A DNA stretch of 64,000 nucleotides from contig NZ_CADIKL010000006.1 in NCBI RefSeq assembly GCF_902859945.1, forward strand, positions 62,001-126,000. The letters are read 5' to 3'. Below, piece after piece: positions 8,883-18,755 of the stretch. Below the pieces are notes generated by a model that was given only the letters and a program-made list of their open reading frames with translations, had not been told where the DNA came from and did not search any database. The first letter of the stretch is position 1; each line of letters opens with the position of its first letter. This stretch comes from Paraburkholderia caffeinitolerans (GTDB taxonomy: Bacteria; Pseudomonadota; Gammaproteobacteria; Burkholderiales; Burkholderiaceae). The position numbers were made by a program, and so were the translations under genes.

Positions 8883-10409
8883 ATGAACAACGAGATTCAC
8901 CGGCGCAGCTTCATGACGCCCCCGCACGATTTTCCCGCTGAAGCCTTCGAGGACGCCGCCGACGCCGTCGCGCGCCTCTCAGCCATCTACGAGACGAACA
9001 CGGCGTTCCTGCGCGATGCGTTCGCGCGCTACCGGCGCGGCGAAGCGTTCGACCACCGCGTGCGCGCCTGTTATCCGTTCGTGCGCGTGCACACGGAGGT
9101 CAATACGCACATCGACTCGCGGCGTTCGTATGGTTTCGTCGCGGGCCCCGGCGTGTTCGAAACCACCCTCACGCGCCCGGACCTGTTCGGCAACTACTAT
9201 CGCGAGCAATTGCGGCTGCTTGCGAAGAACCATCATGTGTCGATCGAAGTCGGGGTTTCGGACCAGCCCATTCCGATTCATTTCGCGTTCGCGGAAGGCA
9301 TCCACCTCGAAGGCGATCTGGACCGCGAGCGGCTCTTCGCGATGCGCGACATATTCGATACGCCCGACCTTGCCGAGCTCGACGACCGCATCGTGAACGG
9401 CACCTACGAGCCAGCGCCGGGCGAGCCGCAGCCGCTCGCGCTCTTCACGGCGCCGCGCGTGGACTTCTCGCTGCATCGCCTCAAGCACTACACGGCAACC
9501 GCGCCCACGCACGTCCAGAACTACGTGCTCTATACGAACTATCAGTTCTATATCGACGAATTTGTAAAGCTCGGCCGCGCCATGATGGCGCACACCGACG
9601 ACGCCGACCTGCGCACTTACCGCAGCGAATACACGTCGTTCGTGGAGCCGGGCGACGTGGTCACTTACAACGCGAATCTCGGCGAGCAGGACGACGAGGG
9701 CTCGCCGCCCGCGCGCCTGCCGCAGATGCCCGCCTATCACCTCAAGCGCGCGGACGGCAGCGGCATTACGATGGTCAATATCGGCGTGGGGCCGTCGAAC
9801 GCGAAGACCATCACGGACCATATCGCAGTGCTGCGCCCGCATGCGTGGATCATGCTCGGCCACTGCGCGGGGCTGCGCAACACGCAGCGTCTGGGCGACT
9901 ATGTGCTGGCGCACGGCTATGTGCGCGAGGATCACGTGCTCGACGCCGATCTGCCGCTGTGGGTGCCGATTCCGGCGCTGGCCGAAGTGCAGGTGGCGCT
10001 CGAGCGCGCGGTCGCGCAGATCACGCGGCTTGACGGCGTGGAACTCAAGCGCGTGATGCGCACGGGCACGGTGGCGAGCGTCGACAATCGCAACTGGGAA
10101 TTGCGCGAGCATCGCGAGCCGGTGCAGCGTCTTTCGCAGAGTCGCGCGGTTGCGCTAGACATGGAGAGCGCGACGATTGCGGCGAACGGCTTCCGTTTTC
10201 GCGTGCCGTACGGCACCTTGCTATGTGTCTCCGACAAGCCGTTGCACGGCGAGCTCAAGCTGCCGGGCATGGCCGATTCGTTCTACCGCGCGCAGGTGGA
10301 TCAGCATCTGCAGATTGGCGTGAAGGCGATGGAGATCTTGCGTACCAACGGCCTGCACAAGCTTCATAGCCGGAAGCTGCGCAGCTTTGCCGAGGTGGCG
10401 TTTCAGTGA
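8883..10409 (+). CDS. amn: AMP nucleosidase
   Basis: The 508-residue protein hydrolyses AMP to adenine and ribose 5-phosphate. The N-terminal half is the AMP-nucleosidase-specific domain (RVHTEVNTHIDSRRSYGFV, GVFETTLTRPDLF). The C-terminal half is a nucleoside-phosphorylase fold with GVGPSNAKTITDH, IMLGHCAGLR and the substrate-binding ALDMESATIAANGFRF. Length is close to E. coli Amn (484). The ATG at 8883 follows a purine-rich stretch; a second Met ten codons later is the alternative start. Confidence 0.93.
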   Translation: MNNEIHRRSFMTPPHDFPAEAFEDAADAVARLSAIYETNTAFLRDAFARYRRGEAFDHRVRACYPFVRVHTEVNTHIDSRRSYGFVAGPGVFETTLTRPDLFGNYYREQLRLLAKNHHVSIEVGVSDQPIPIHFAFAEGIHLEGDLDRERLFAMRDIFDTPDLAELDDRIVNGTYEPAPGEPQPLALFTAPRVDFSLHRLKHYTATAPTHVQNYVLYTNYQFYIDEFVKLGRAMMAHTDDADLRTYRSEYTSFVEPGDVVTYNANLGEQDDEGSPPARLPQMPAYHLKRADGSGITMVNIGVGPSNAKTITDHIAVLRPHAWIMLGHCAGLRNTQRLGDYVLAHGYVREDHVLDADLPLWVPIPALAEVQVALERAVAQITRLDGVELKRVMRTGTVASVDNRNWELREHREPVQRLSQSRAVALDMESATIAANGFRFRVPYGTLLCVSDKPLHGELKLPGMADSFYRAQVDQHLQIGVKAMEILRTNGLHKLHSRKLRSFAEVAFQ

Positions 10410-10448
10410 GGTAAATTCTGTAATCCGAACGAATGGGGTTCGGCGCTG

Positions 10449-10976
10449 TTACTGCCCAAACCCCGTCAAGCCGATCAGGCTGCCCGCCGCGAGCAGCCAC
10501 AGCGGATGGACTTTCGTGCGCAACGCGAGCACCGCGCACACGCCCGTGATGGCCCACGCGATCCACGTGTGATCGGACGCCCTCGAGATCACCATCGCGC
10601 TCGCGGCCACGAGCCCGGCCGTCACCGGCACGAGACCGCGTTGCGCGCTGCGCCGCCACGGCCGGTCCTTGAAGCGGTCCCACGCGTGAAGCGCGGCCAC
10701 CGTCACGAGCGAGGACGGTCCGAACTTCGCCACCGACGTCACCAGCATGCCGGCCCAGCCGGACACATGCCAGCCCACCAGCGTCACGATCATCATGTTC
10801 GGTCCGGGCGCGGCCTGTGCGAGTGCGAAGAGCGAGCTGAACTCGCTCGCGGTCATCCAGTGATGCACCTCCACGACCTGGCGCTGCATTTCCGGCAGGA
10901 TCGTGTTGCCACCGCCGAATGCGAGCAGCGACAGCTGGCTGAAGATCGTGGCGAGTGCGAGTAGCGTGTCACTCAT
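10449..10976 (-). CDS. Chromate transporter, second half-size subunit (ChrA family)
   Basis: This 175-residue membrane protein carries the CHR-domain signature FGGGNTILPEMQRQVV and LAQAAPGPNMM. It is one of a pair of half-size (about 200-residue) CHR proteins. Together they equal a full-length ChrA, a chromate/sulfate exchanger in the inner membrane. Its ATG overlaps the stop of the first half by four bases, so the two are translationally coupled. Only the domain, not chromate specificity, can be read from sequence. Confidence 0.88.
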   Translation of the reverse strand: MSDTLLALATIFSQLSLLAFGGGNTILPEMQRQVVEVHHWMTASEFSSLFALAQAAPGPNMMIVTLVGWHVSGWAGMLVTSVAKFGPSSLVTVAALHAWDRFKDRPWRRSAQRGLVPVTAGLVAASAMVISRASDHTWIAWAITGVCAVLALRTKVHPLWLLAAGSLIGLTGFGQ

Positions 10977-11584
10977 TGCGTTTCTCCCGAGCGGCGGGCA
11001 GCGCGGATGGCAACGGCGATGCCGATCGGCGTGAGTACGAGCATGGTGGGCAGCAGTGGCAGGCGCAGCAGGGCAATGGCGATGAAGCCGACCAGCGCGA
11101 TTGCAGCGGCGGCAGGGTCGCGGCGCAATGGCAGGATGATCTTCGCGGCCATGGCGATCAGCATCCCGGCTGCGGCTGCGGCGAGGCCGACGAACAGATG
11201 CCGCACGTGCGGATCGTTCTGCGTGCGCTCGTAGAGCACGCCCAACCCGATCACGATGAGCGAGGGCCCGGCGATTAGCCCGAGCAGGCCGGCGAGCGCG
11301 CCGCGCCAGCCGTGAAAGCGCATGCCGAGCGCCACCGAAAGATTGATTACGTTGCCGCCGGGCAGGAATTGGCACAGTCCGAGCAGGTCGGTGAATTCCG
11401 CGGCCGTAAGCCAGCGGCGCTGCTCGACGATGGCGCGGCGCGCAAGCGGCAGTGCGCCGCCGAAGGACGTGAGGCCGAGGCCGAGAAAACCGAGGAACAG
11501 ATCGCGCACGCTAGGCGCGCCGGACACTTCATGCTCGGGCGTGAGGTTCGCTCCGGATGGAGCTGAGACTGGATGTTGTTTCAT
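10973..11584 (-). CDS. Chromate transporter, first half-size subunit (ChrA family)
   Basis: This 203-residue membrane protein contains the N-type CHR signature LTSFGGALPLARRAIVE and LGLCQFLPGGNVIN. It is paired with the following half-size subunit with a 4-base ATGA overlap. The divergent LysR gene starts 95 bases away and may control the pair; that is inference from arrangement. Confidence 0.88.
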   Translation of the reverse strand: MKQHPVSAPSGANLTPEHEVSGAPSVRDLFLGFLGLGLTSFGGALPLARRAIVEQRRWLTAAEFTDLLGLCQFLPGGNVINLSVALGMRFHGWRGALAGLLGLIAGPSLIVIGLGVLYERTQNDPHVRHLFVGLAAAAAGMLIAMAAKIILPLRRDPAAAAIALVGFIAIALLRLPLLPTMLVLTPIGIAVAIRAARRSGETQ

Positions 11585-11679
11585 GCGAAGACCCGGATGG
11601 CAAGGTCGAAGCGTAGCGCCGAACCCATCCCGCGCAAAACGATTTCTCGGCCGGGTTCTTGTGATCTAGAATCACAAGC

Positions 11680-12585
11680 ATGGCCCGCTCCCTTCCTCCC
11701 TTTCCCGCGCTGCGCGCGTTCGAAGCCGCGGCGCGGCACAACAGTTTCACTGCTGCTGCGGCCGAGCTTCATGTGACTCACGGTGCAATCAGCCGCCAGG
11801 TGGCGGCACTGGAGGCATGGGTCGGTGTGCAGGTGTTTCATCGGCACGGCAAACGGGTTGCCTTGACCGAGGACGGGCGGCGCTATCTCGGGGCGGTGCA
11901 GGGCGCGTTCGAGAGCATTGCGCGCGCCACGGCGGAGCTGCGCGACACGGGCGTGGTTCACGTACTGCGCGTGAATGCGCTACCCACGTTCGCCATGAAG
12001 TGGCTGCTGCCGCGTCTTTCGCAGTTCCAGCGCCTGGCGCCTAACGTCGAGTTGCGCCTCGCCACTTCGAATGCGCCAGTCGAGACGCTCGATGCGTTCG
12101 ACGTTGCAGTGCGGCGCGGGCCGGCGCACTGGCCCGATTGCGCGAGCGGCTATTTTCTCGACGAAACGGAGTTGCCGGTGTGCAGTCCGGCGTTATTGAA
12201 GCGCTCGCCGATTCACTGCGCCGACGATCTCGCGCGCCATGTCTTGCTGCACTCGGATACGCGCCCTGATGCGTGGCGCACGTGGCTGGCCGCTGCGGGC
12301 GTGAAGGCCAAGTGCAGGAAGAAGCAGTCGTTCGACCATTTTTATCTGGCCTTGCAAGCTGCCGAAGACGGGCTCGGCGTGGCGCTCGGGCCGCTGCCGC
12401 TGCTCGACGAAGAGCTGGCTTCGGGGCGCCTCGTCGCGCCGCTCGCCGGCCCTCACCTCGACGCGCGCGGCTACTGGTGGGTCGCGCGGCGCGAGGTGGC
12501 GGACGTGCCCGTCGTCGCGCAGTTTTGCCGCTGGCTGGAGGAGCAGGCCAACGCGCCGACGGGTCACATCGAACCTCAAAGATAG
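11680..12585 (+). CDS. LysR-family transcriptional regulator (GcvA-like)
   Basis: The 301-residue protein has the LysR helix-turn-helix in residues 1-65 (LRAFEAAARHNSFTAAAAEL, then GAISRQVAALE) and a substrate-binding domain from about residue 90. The N-terminus resembles GcvA-type regulators. It is divergent from the chromate-transporter pair, which is the usual arrangement for a regulated target. Its last 10 bases overlap the tail of the convergent LOG gene. Confidence 0.88.
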   Translation: MARSLPPFPALRAFEAAARHNSFTAAAAELHVTHGAISRQVAALEAWVGVQVFHRHGKRVALTEDGRRYLGAVQGAFESIARATAELRDTGVVHVLRVNALPTFAMKWLLPRLSQFQRLAPNVELRLATSNAPVETLDAFDVAVRRGPAHWPDCASGYFLDETELPVCSPALLKRSPIHCADDLARHVLLHSDTRPDAWRTWLAAAGVKAKCRKKQSFDHFYLALQAAEDGLGVALGPLPLLDEELASGRLVAPLAGPHLDARGYWWVARREVADVPVVAQFCRWLEEQANAPTGHIEPQR

Positions 12586-13331
12586 AACATGCGGTCGTCG
12601 TCGGATTCGGGGCGGGCCGGGTGTTCCTGCTCGGGTTCTTCGCCGCTGTCCTCGTAGAACTTGAGCACCGCTTCGAGCACCTGGTCCGGATCGTCGATCA
12701 CCTGCATCAGGTCCATGTCTTCCGGATTGATGAGGCCCATCGGCACGAGTGCGGCACGGAACCACTCGAGCAGACCCTTCCAGAATTCCGCGCCCACCAG
12801 AATGATGGGTACGTGACGCGACTTCTTGGTCTGGATGAGCGTGAGCACCTCGGCCAGTTCGTCGAGCGTGCCGAAGCCGCCCGGCATCACGATCACCGCG
12901 TCCGAGTTCTTGACGAAGGTGACCTTGCGCGTGAAGAAATGGCGAAAGCGCAGCGAGATGTCCTGCCACTGGTTGCCGGACTGCTCGTGCGGCAACTCGA
13001 TGTTCAGGCCCACCGAAGGCGACTTGCCCGCATGCGCGCCCTGGTTGGCGGCTTCCATGATGCCGGGGCCGCCGCCGGAGATCACGGCGAAGCCCGCGTC
13101 CGACACTTTGCGCGCGATGGTTTTGGCGAGCTGGTAGTACGGCGAGTCCGGTTTGAGGCGTGCAGAACCATAGATGCTGACCGCTGGCCGGATCTCGGAC
13201 AGGTATTCGGTCGCCTCGATAAACTCTGCCATAATCGTGAACATCTGCCACGATGCGCGTGCCTTTTTGGCCGTCGCGCGCTCTTGATCTGCGAGTGAGC
13301 GCAGACTCGGAATCACTTTTCTCTTGTCCAT
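12576..13331 (-). CDS. LOG-family protein (TIGR00730, cytokinin riboside phosphoribohydrolase type)
   Basis: The 251-residue protein has the LOG motifs GGGPGIMEAANQGAHAGK and PGGFGTLDEL. Family members cleave nucleoside 5'-monophosphates (cytokinin ribotides or AMP) to the base and ribose 5-phosphate. This is the longer bacterial version with an N-terminal helical extension (VIPSLRSLADQERATAKKAR). The start ATG at 13329-13331 is only one base from the polA ATG on the other strand. The same type of reaction as AMP nucleosidase, encoded 2 kb away, may be coincidence. Confidence 0.85.
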   Translation of the reverse strand: MDKRKVIPSLRSLADQERATAKKARASWQMFTIMAEFIEATEYLSEIRPAVSIYGSARLKPDSPYYQLAKTIARKVSDAGFAVISGGGPGIMEAANQGAHAGKSPSVGLNIELPHEQSGNQWQDISLRFRHFFTRKVTFVKNSDAVIVMPGGFGTLDELAEVLTLIQTKKSRHVPIILVGAEFWKGLLEWFRAALVPMGLINPEDMDLMQVIDDPDQVLEAVLKFYEDSGEEPEQEHPARPESDDDRMFYL

Positions 13332-13332
13332 A

Positions 13333-16140
13333 ATGCCTGAAGAACTTCGCGTGGAAACCAAGCTACAAACTAAGCTGGAAGGAAAGACCCTGTTGCTGGT
13401 CGATGGTTCTAGCTATCTCTATCGTGCCTTCCATGCGATGCCTGATTTGCGCGGTCCTGACGGCGAGCCGACGGGCGCGCTATACGGCATCATCAACATG
13501 CTGCGTCGCATGCGCAAGGACGTTACGGCAGAGTATAGCGCGTGCGTGTTCGATGCAAAGGGCAAGACGTTTCGTGACGACTGGTATCCCGAGTACAAGG
13601 CCAACCGGCCTTCGATGCCCGAGCCGCTCGCGGCGCAAGTCGAGCCCATTCACGAAGCGGTGCGCGCGCTGGGCTGGCCGCTCTTGATGATCGAAGGTGT
13701 GGAGGCCGACGACGTGATCGGCACGCTCGCACGCCAGGCGGAACAGCAAGGCATGAAGGTGGTCGTGTCCACCGGCGACAAGGACCTTGCGCAGCTCGTG
13801 ACCGACCACGTCACGCTCATCAACACGATGACCAATGAGCTGCTCGATCGCGAAGGCGTGATCGCGAAGTTCGGCGTGCCGCCGGAGCGCATCGTCGACT
13901 ATCTCTCGCTCATTGGCGACACGGTGGACAACGTGCCGGGCGTGAACAAGTGCGGCCCGAAGACAGCAGTGAAGTGGCTCACGCAATATGGTTCGCTCGA
14001 TGGCATCGTCGAGCATGCCGATGAGATCAAGGGCGCCGTGGGCGGCTATCTGCGCGATGCACTCGGCTTCCTGCCGATGGCGAAGAAGCTCGTCACGGTG
14101 GAGACCGCTTGCAATCTCGCGCCGCACCTCGAATCGATCGAAGCGTCGCTCGCGACGCGCGGCGAAGCGCGTGAAGAGATGCGCGATATTTTCGCGCGTC
14201 ATGGCTTCAAGACCTGGCTGCGTGAAATCAGCGAAGCCGATCAGAGCCCGGCCGTGGCTGCTGCAACGGGTGCAGCGGCTGCAAGCGCGCCTGCGCAGGA
14301 TGCGCCAGTACAGCCCGCGTTGCTCATCAACCCGCCGCGCCACTACGAAACCATCCAGACGTGGGAGCAGTTCGACGCATGGCTCGCGAAGATCGAGGCC
14401 GCGCAACTCACCGCGTTCGACACCGAGACCACCGCGCTCGATCCGATGGTCGCGAAGCTCGTCGGCATGTCGTTCTCGACCGAAGCGGGCAGCGGCGCGT
14501 ACTTGCCGCTCGCGCATCGCGGGCCCGACGCGCCCGAGCAACTGCCGCTCGACGAAGTGCTCGCGCGCCTGAAGCCGTGGCTCGAAAGCGAGCAGCACAA
14601 GAAGGTCGGTCAGCACATGAAGTACGACGAGCAGGTGCTCGCGAATTACGGCATCGAGCTGAACGGCGTCGAACATGACACGCTGCTCGAATCGTACGTG
14701 CTCGAATCGCATCGCACCCACGACATGGACAGCCTTGCGCTGCGCCATCTCGGCATCAAGACGATCAAGTACGAGGAGGTGGCGGGCAAGGGCGCGCAGC
14801 AAATCGGCTTCGACGAAGTGCCGCTCGAAACGGCCGCCGAATACGCGGCCGAAGATGCCGATGTCACGCTGCAATTGCACCTCGCGCTCTATCCGCAAAT
14901 CGTGCCCGAGAAGGGGCTCGACTATGTGTATCGCGAGATCGAGATGCCGACCTCGCGCGTGCTTCGCAAAGTCGAGCGCAATGGCGTGCTGATCGACACG
15001 CAGCGGCTGGAGAAGCAGAGCGCGGAGATCGCGGTGCGCCTGGTCGAACTCGAACAGCAGGCCTATGCGCTCGCGGGCGGCGAGTTCAATCTCGGCTCGC
15101 CCAAGCAGATCGGCCAGATCTTCTTCGAGAAGCTGCAACTGCCGGTCGTGAAGAAGACGCCGAGCGGCGCGCCGTCCACCGACGAAGAAGTGCTGCAAAA
15201 ACTCGCGGAAGACTACCCGCTGCCCAAGCTGCTGCTCGAGCATCGCGGCCTCGCCAAGCTCAAGTCCACGTACACCGACAAGTTGCCGCGCATGGTCAAT
15301 GCGCAAACCGGTCGTGTGCACACGAACTATGCGCAGGCCGTGGCCGTGACGGGCCGCCTCGCGTCAAACGACCCGAATCTGCAGAACATTCCGGTGCGCA
15401 CGGGCGAAGGCCGGCGCATTCGCGAGGCGTTCATCGCGCCGCCGGGCTGCAAGATCGTGTCCGCCGATTATTCGCAGATCGAACTGCGCATCATGGCGCA
15501 TATCTCGGGCGACGAATCGCTGCTCGCGGCGTTCAAGCGCGGCGACGACATTCACCGCGCCACGGCGGCCGAAGTGTTCGGCGTGACGCCGCTCGAAGTG
15601 GGCAACGATCAGCGGCGCATCGCGAAGGTCATCAACTTCGGGCTGATTTACGGCATGAGCGCGTTCGGGCTCGCATCGAATCTCGGCATCACGCGCGATG
15701 CGGCCACGCTCTATATCGACCGCTATTTCGCGCGCTATCCGGGCGTCAAGCGCTACATGGACGAGACGCGCATGGACGCGAAATCGCGCGGCTATGTGGA
15801 GACGGTGTTCGGCCGCCGTCTGTGGCTGCCCGAGATCAACGGCGGCAACGGTCCGCGCCGCCAGGCCGCCGAGCGCTCCGCCATCAATGCGCCGATGCAG
15901 GGCACGGCAGCCGATCTCATCAAGCTCTCGATGATCGCTGTGCAGAAGTGGCTCGATCAACGCAAGACTGGCACGAAGATGATCATGCAGGTTCACGACG
16001 AACTGGTGCTTGAAGTGCCTGACGAAGAGCTTTCCGAAGTGCGCAAGTGCTTGCCGGAGCTGATGTGCTCGGTGGCGAAGCTGAAGGTGCCGCTCGTGGC
16101 CGAAGTGGGTGTGGGCGCGAATTGGGAAGAAGCGCACTGA
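13333..16140 (+). CDS. polA: DNA polymerase I
   Basis: The 935-residue protein has all three activities in order. The N-terminal 5'-3' exonuclease has LLVDGSSYLYRAFHAMPDL and STGDKDLAQLV. The 3'-5' exonuclease, near residue 361, keeps the metal ligands in FDTETTALDP, so proofreading is probably active. The polymerase domain has motif A DYSQIELR (about residue 711), motif B RRIAKVINFGLIYG and motif C VHDELVLEVP (about 887). The enzyme fills gaps in repair and removes RNA primers. The ATG at 13333 is adopted; a GTG at 13351 is a possible alternative. Confidence 0.96.
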   Translation: MPEELRVETKLQTKLEGKTLLLVDGSSYLYRAFHAMPDLRGPDGEPTGALYGIINMLRRMRKDVTAEYSACVFDAKGKTFRDDWYPEYKANRPSMPEPLAAQVEPIHEAVRALGWPLLMIEGVEADDVIGTLARQAEQQGMKVVVSTGDKDLAQLVTDHVTLINTMTNELLDREGVIAKFGVPPERIVDYLSLIGDTVDNVPGVNKCGPKTAVKWLTQYGSLDGIVEHADEIKGAVGGYLRDALGFLPMAKKLVTVETACNLAPHLESIEASLATRGEAREEMRDIFARHGFKTWLREISEADQSPAVAAATGAAAASAPAQDAPVQPALLINPPRHYETIQTWEQFDAWLAKIEAAQLTAFDTETTALDPMVAKLVGMSFSTEAGSGAYLPLAHRGPDAPEQLPLDEVLARLKPWLESEQHKKVGQHMKYDEQVLANYGIELNGVEHDTLLESYVLESHRTHDMDSLALRHLGIKTIKYEEVAGKGAQQIGFDEVPLETAAEYAAEDADVTLQLHLALYPQIVPEKGLDYVYREIEMPTSRVLRKVERNGVLIDTQRLEKQSAEIAVRLVELEQQAYALAGGEFNLGSPKQIGQIFFEKLQLPVVKKTPSGAPSTDEEVLQKLAEDYPLPKLLLEHRGLAKLKSTYTDKLPRMVNAQTGRVHTNYAQAVAVTGRLASNDPNLQNIPVRTGEGRRIREAFIAPPGCKIVSADYSQIELRIMAHISGDESLLAAFKRGDDIHRATAAEVFGVTPLEVGNDQRRIAKVINFGLIYGMSAFGLASNLGITRDAATLYIDRYFARYPGVKRYMDETRMDAKSRGYVETVFGRRLWLPEINGGNGPRRQAAERSAINAPMQGTAADLIKLSMIAVQKWLDQRKTGTKMIMQVHDELVLEVPDEELSEVRKCLPELMCSVAKLKVPLVAEVGVGANWEEAH

Positions 16141-16424
16141 GCGCACACAGCGGGCGCACTGAAGTGCTGACTGAAGACGCGCGAGCACACCGCTTGTGCG
16201 TCGAACGATCGTGCTGCGTTGCAGCTCCCTGTAACCGCAGCCGTGCCGTTACGCAAGCGGCTGGTGCAGATGTCGTTAATGCGCACCGTGCGTCTTGCCG
16301 TGCTGCGCCGCATCAGCCGACAATGGGCCAAAGACCGACGCCGCGCAGCAGCGAATGCGCGCCGATATGGAATATCGGATGAGCGTCGGAGGTTCTATTG
16401 CCTTTCGACATGCACGGAGAGTCT
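16141..16424. other. Non-coding gap between polA and ndh
   Basis: The 284 bases contain several short open frames on the plus strand but none with family resemblance or a good ribosome binding site. I see no clear hairpin terminator for polA. A GGAGA sequence at 16416-16420 serves the ndh start. Confidence 0.4.
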
Positions 16425-17780
16425 ATGCACCGCTTTATCGTTGTGGGAGGGGGCGCCGGAGGCCTGGAGCTGGCAACCCGGCTGGGCGACCGGTACGGCG
16501 AAACGCGTGCGAAGCGCGGCAAGCCGCGCGCCTCGGTCACGCTGGTCGACCGCAATCCGACGCATATCTGGAAGCCGCTCCTGCACGAAGTGGCGGCGGG
16601 CAGCATGGACCCTTTCACGCAGGAGCTCGAGTACGCGGCGCAGGCGCGCTGGCACGGTTTCGAGTTCCAGCAGGGCGAGCTGGTCGGGCTCGACCGCGCG
16701 GCAAAGCGCATTACGCTCGGCGCGGTGCAGGACGAAGACGGTGGCGAAATGCTGCCCGAGCGCGTGCTCGAATACGACACGCTCGTGCTCGCGATCGGCA
16801 GCACGACGCACTTTTTCGGCGTGCAAGGCGCGGCGCAAAATTCCATCGCGCTCGACACCGTTGCGCAGGCCGAGCGCTTTCGCAAGCGCCTCATCGCGGC
16901 GTGCATGCGCGCGGAGCATCAGGAGCCCGAGCCCTGGGTTCACGGTCAGCAAGACCACGAAGGCAACGAAGTGCCGCGCGTGCAGGTGGCGATCGTCGGC
17001 GCGGGGGCAACGGGCGTCGAGCTTTCCGCCGAGTTGCGCAACACCGCCCAGGTGCTTTCGGCGTATGGCCTGCACAAGCTCGATCCGCGTCACGACGTGG
17101 GCATCGTGCTGATCGAATCGGGTCCGCGCATTCTGCCCGCCCTGGCCGAGCGCGTTTCGTCGGCCACTGCCGAACTGCTGCGCAAGCTCGGCGTGCGGAT
17201 CATGACCGGCGAGCGCGTGATCGAGGTGGCGCCGGGCGTGATACGGACCGCGAGCGGCAAATCCGTGCGTGCGGACCTCACGGTCTGGGCGGCGGGCATC
17301 AAGGCGCCGTCGGTGCTTTCGCAGCTCGATGGCCTGCCTGTCAACAAGCTTGGCCAACTGATCGTGCGGCGCACGCTGCAAACGGAAGCCGACGACAATG
17401 TCTTCGCGCTCGGCGACTGTGCCGCATGCGAGTGGCCCGGCAATGAACGGGGCGTGCCGCCGCGCGCGCAGGCCGCGCACCAGCAGGCATCGTTTCTGTT
17501 CAAGTCGATGGGTGAGCGGCTTGCCGGGAAGCAACTGCCCGAGTTCACCTATCGCGACTTCGGCTCGCTCGTTTCGCTCGGCCACTTCAGCGCGGTCGGC
17601 AATCTGATGGGTGGGTTGATCGGCGGGAGCATGCTGATCGAAGGGCTGTTTGCCCGGTTCATGTACATGTCGTTGTACCGGCTGCATATCGCGGCGTTGC
17701 ACGGCTATGCGCGCATGGTGCTCGACACCTTCGCACATTGGCTGCGGCGCACGACGCTGCCGCGCGTGAAGCTACACTGA
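16425..17780 (+). CDS. ndh: Type II NADH dehydrogenase (NAD(P)/FAD oxidoreductase)
   Basis: The 451-residue flavoprotein oxidises NADH and passes electrons to quinone without proton pumping. It has an FAD-binding GGGAGGLEL near the start, the NADH-binding GAGATGVELSAEL near residue 190, and ALGDCAAC late in the chain, the usual FAD-contact motif. The C-terminal 60 residues contain a hydrophobic stretch (GNLMGGLIGGSMLIEGLFA) expected to anchor it to the membrane. The ATG at 16425 is preferred because GGAGA lies four bases upstream; ATG 16410 would add five residues. Confidence 0.9.
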   Translation: MHRFIVVGGGAGGLELATRLGDRYGETRAKRGKPRASVTLVDRNPTHIWKPLLHEVAAGSMDPFTQELEYAAQARWHGFEFQQGELVGLDRAAKRITLGAVQDEDGGEMLPERVLEYDTLVLAIGSTTHFFGVQGAAQNSIALDTVAQAERFRKRLIAACMRAEHQEPEPWVHGQQDHEGNEVPRVQVAIVGAGATGVELSAELRNTAQVLSAYGLHKLDPRHDVGIVLIESGPRILPALAERVSSATAELLRKLGVRIMTGERVIEVAPGVIRTASGKSVRADLTVWAAGIKAPSVLSQLDGLPVNKLGQLIVRRTLQTEADDNVFALGDCAACEWPGNERGVPPRAQAAHQQASFLFKSMGERLAGKQLPEFTYRDFGSLVSLGHFSAVGNLMGGLIGGSMLIEGLFARFMYMSLYRLHIAALHGYARMVLDTFAHWLRRTTLPRVKLH

Positions 17781-17858
17781 CGCGCTTTCCGGGGGCGTGG
17801 CGCCGGTTCGTGCGAGGGTGCAGTCCTTTTGCGTCGTTCTTTTCGCAAGGAGCGTTGC

Positions 17859-18731
17859 ATGCTTAAACCTGAAATCGACAGCCTCGTCCCGCATGTGCCA
17901 TTCGATCGGCGCACCTTCATTAAGGCAGCATTGGGCAGCGGCTTTGCCGCTGCGGTGCTTCCGGTCTCCGCACAAACCATCCATACCGACAGCGAAGGCC
18001 TCGAAGCCGGCGAGATCGCGTTCCAGTCGAACGGAACGCTGATTCCGGCGTATCGAGCGCAGCCGAAAGGCAAGACGCATCTGCCGGTGATCATCGTGAT
18101 TCACGAGATTTTCGGCGTGCACGAGCATATCGCCGACGTGTGCCGGCGCTTCGCGAAGCTCGGCTATCTGGCCATTGCACCGGATCTTTTCGAGCGCGAG
18201 GGCGATGCGTCCGTGTATCCGACCGTTCAGCAGATCGACCAGAACATCGTGAGCAAGATCGCCGATGCGCAGGTGCTCGGCGATATCGATGCGGCGCTCG
18301 TCTGGGCCGGCCAGCACGGCGGCGATCTCAAGCGCGTGGGGATCAACGGGTTCTGCTGGGGTGGGCGGTACGCGTGGCTTTATGCCGAGCACAATCCGCG
18401 CGTGAAGGCGGCGGTGTCGTGGTATGGGCGCGTGGCTGGCGCGCACACCGAAAACACGCCGCAGAATCCGCTCGATCTCGCAGGCAATTTGCAGGTGCCG
18501 GTGCTTGGGCTCTACGGTCTTCAGGACAAAAGCATTCCGCAGGACACGCTCGAGCAGATGAAGGCCGCGATCGCGCAGGGGCCGCAGGGTGGGCGCGGCT
18601 CGCAGTTCGTCGTGTACGACGATGCGGGCCATGCGTTCTTCGCCGACTATCGGCCGAGCTATCGCAAGGCCGATGCGGAGGATGGCTGGAAGCGCGCGAT
18701 CGCCTGGTTCAAGGAGCACGGCGTCGGCTGA
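17859..18731 (+). CDS. Dienelactone hydrolase-family protein with a twin-arginine signal
   Basis: The 290-residue alpha/beta hydrolase has HEIFGVHEHI, the nucleophile elbow GFCWGGRY with Cys as in dienelactone hydrolase, and DDAGHAFF carrying the catalytic His. Residues 16-40 contain RRTFIKAALGSGFAAAVLP, a Tat-type signal, so export of the folded protein is likely. An AAGGAG lies seven bases before the ATG. The substrate is unknown; family members hydrolyse dienelactone or other lactones and esters. Confidence 0.87.
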   Translation: MLKPEIDSLVPHVPFDRRTFIKAALGSGFAAAVLPVSAQTIHTDSEGLEAGEIAFQSNGTLIPAYRAQPKGKTHLPVIIVIHEIFGVHEHIADVCRRFAKLGYLAIAPDLFEREGDASVYPTVQQIDQNIVSKIADAQVLGDIDAALVWAGQHGGDLKRVGINGFCWGGRYAWLYAEHNPRVKAAVSWYGRVAGAHTENTPQNPLDLAGNLQVPVLGLYGLQDKSIPQDTLEQMKAAIAQGPQGGRGSQFVVYDDAGHAFFADYRPSYRKADAEDGWKRAIAWFKEHGVG

Positions 18732-18755
18732 GGCCGGCGCCGTGTCTCATGTGGC

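Noticed and set aside
13480..15321. 613-codon open frame antisense to polA
   Set aside because: A shadow of a GC-rich gene: His/Arg-rich product, no family resemblance, wholly inside polA.
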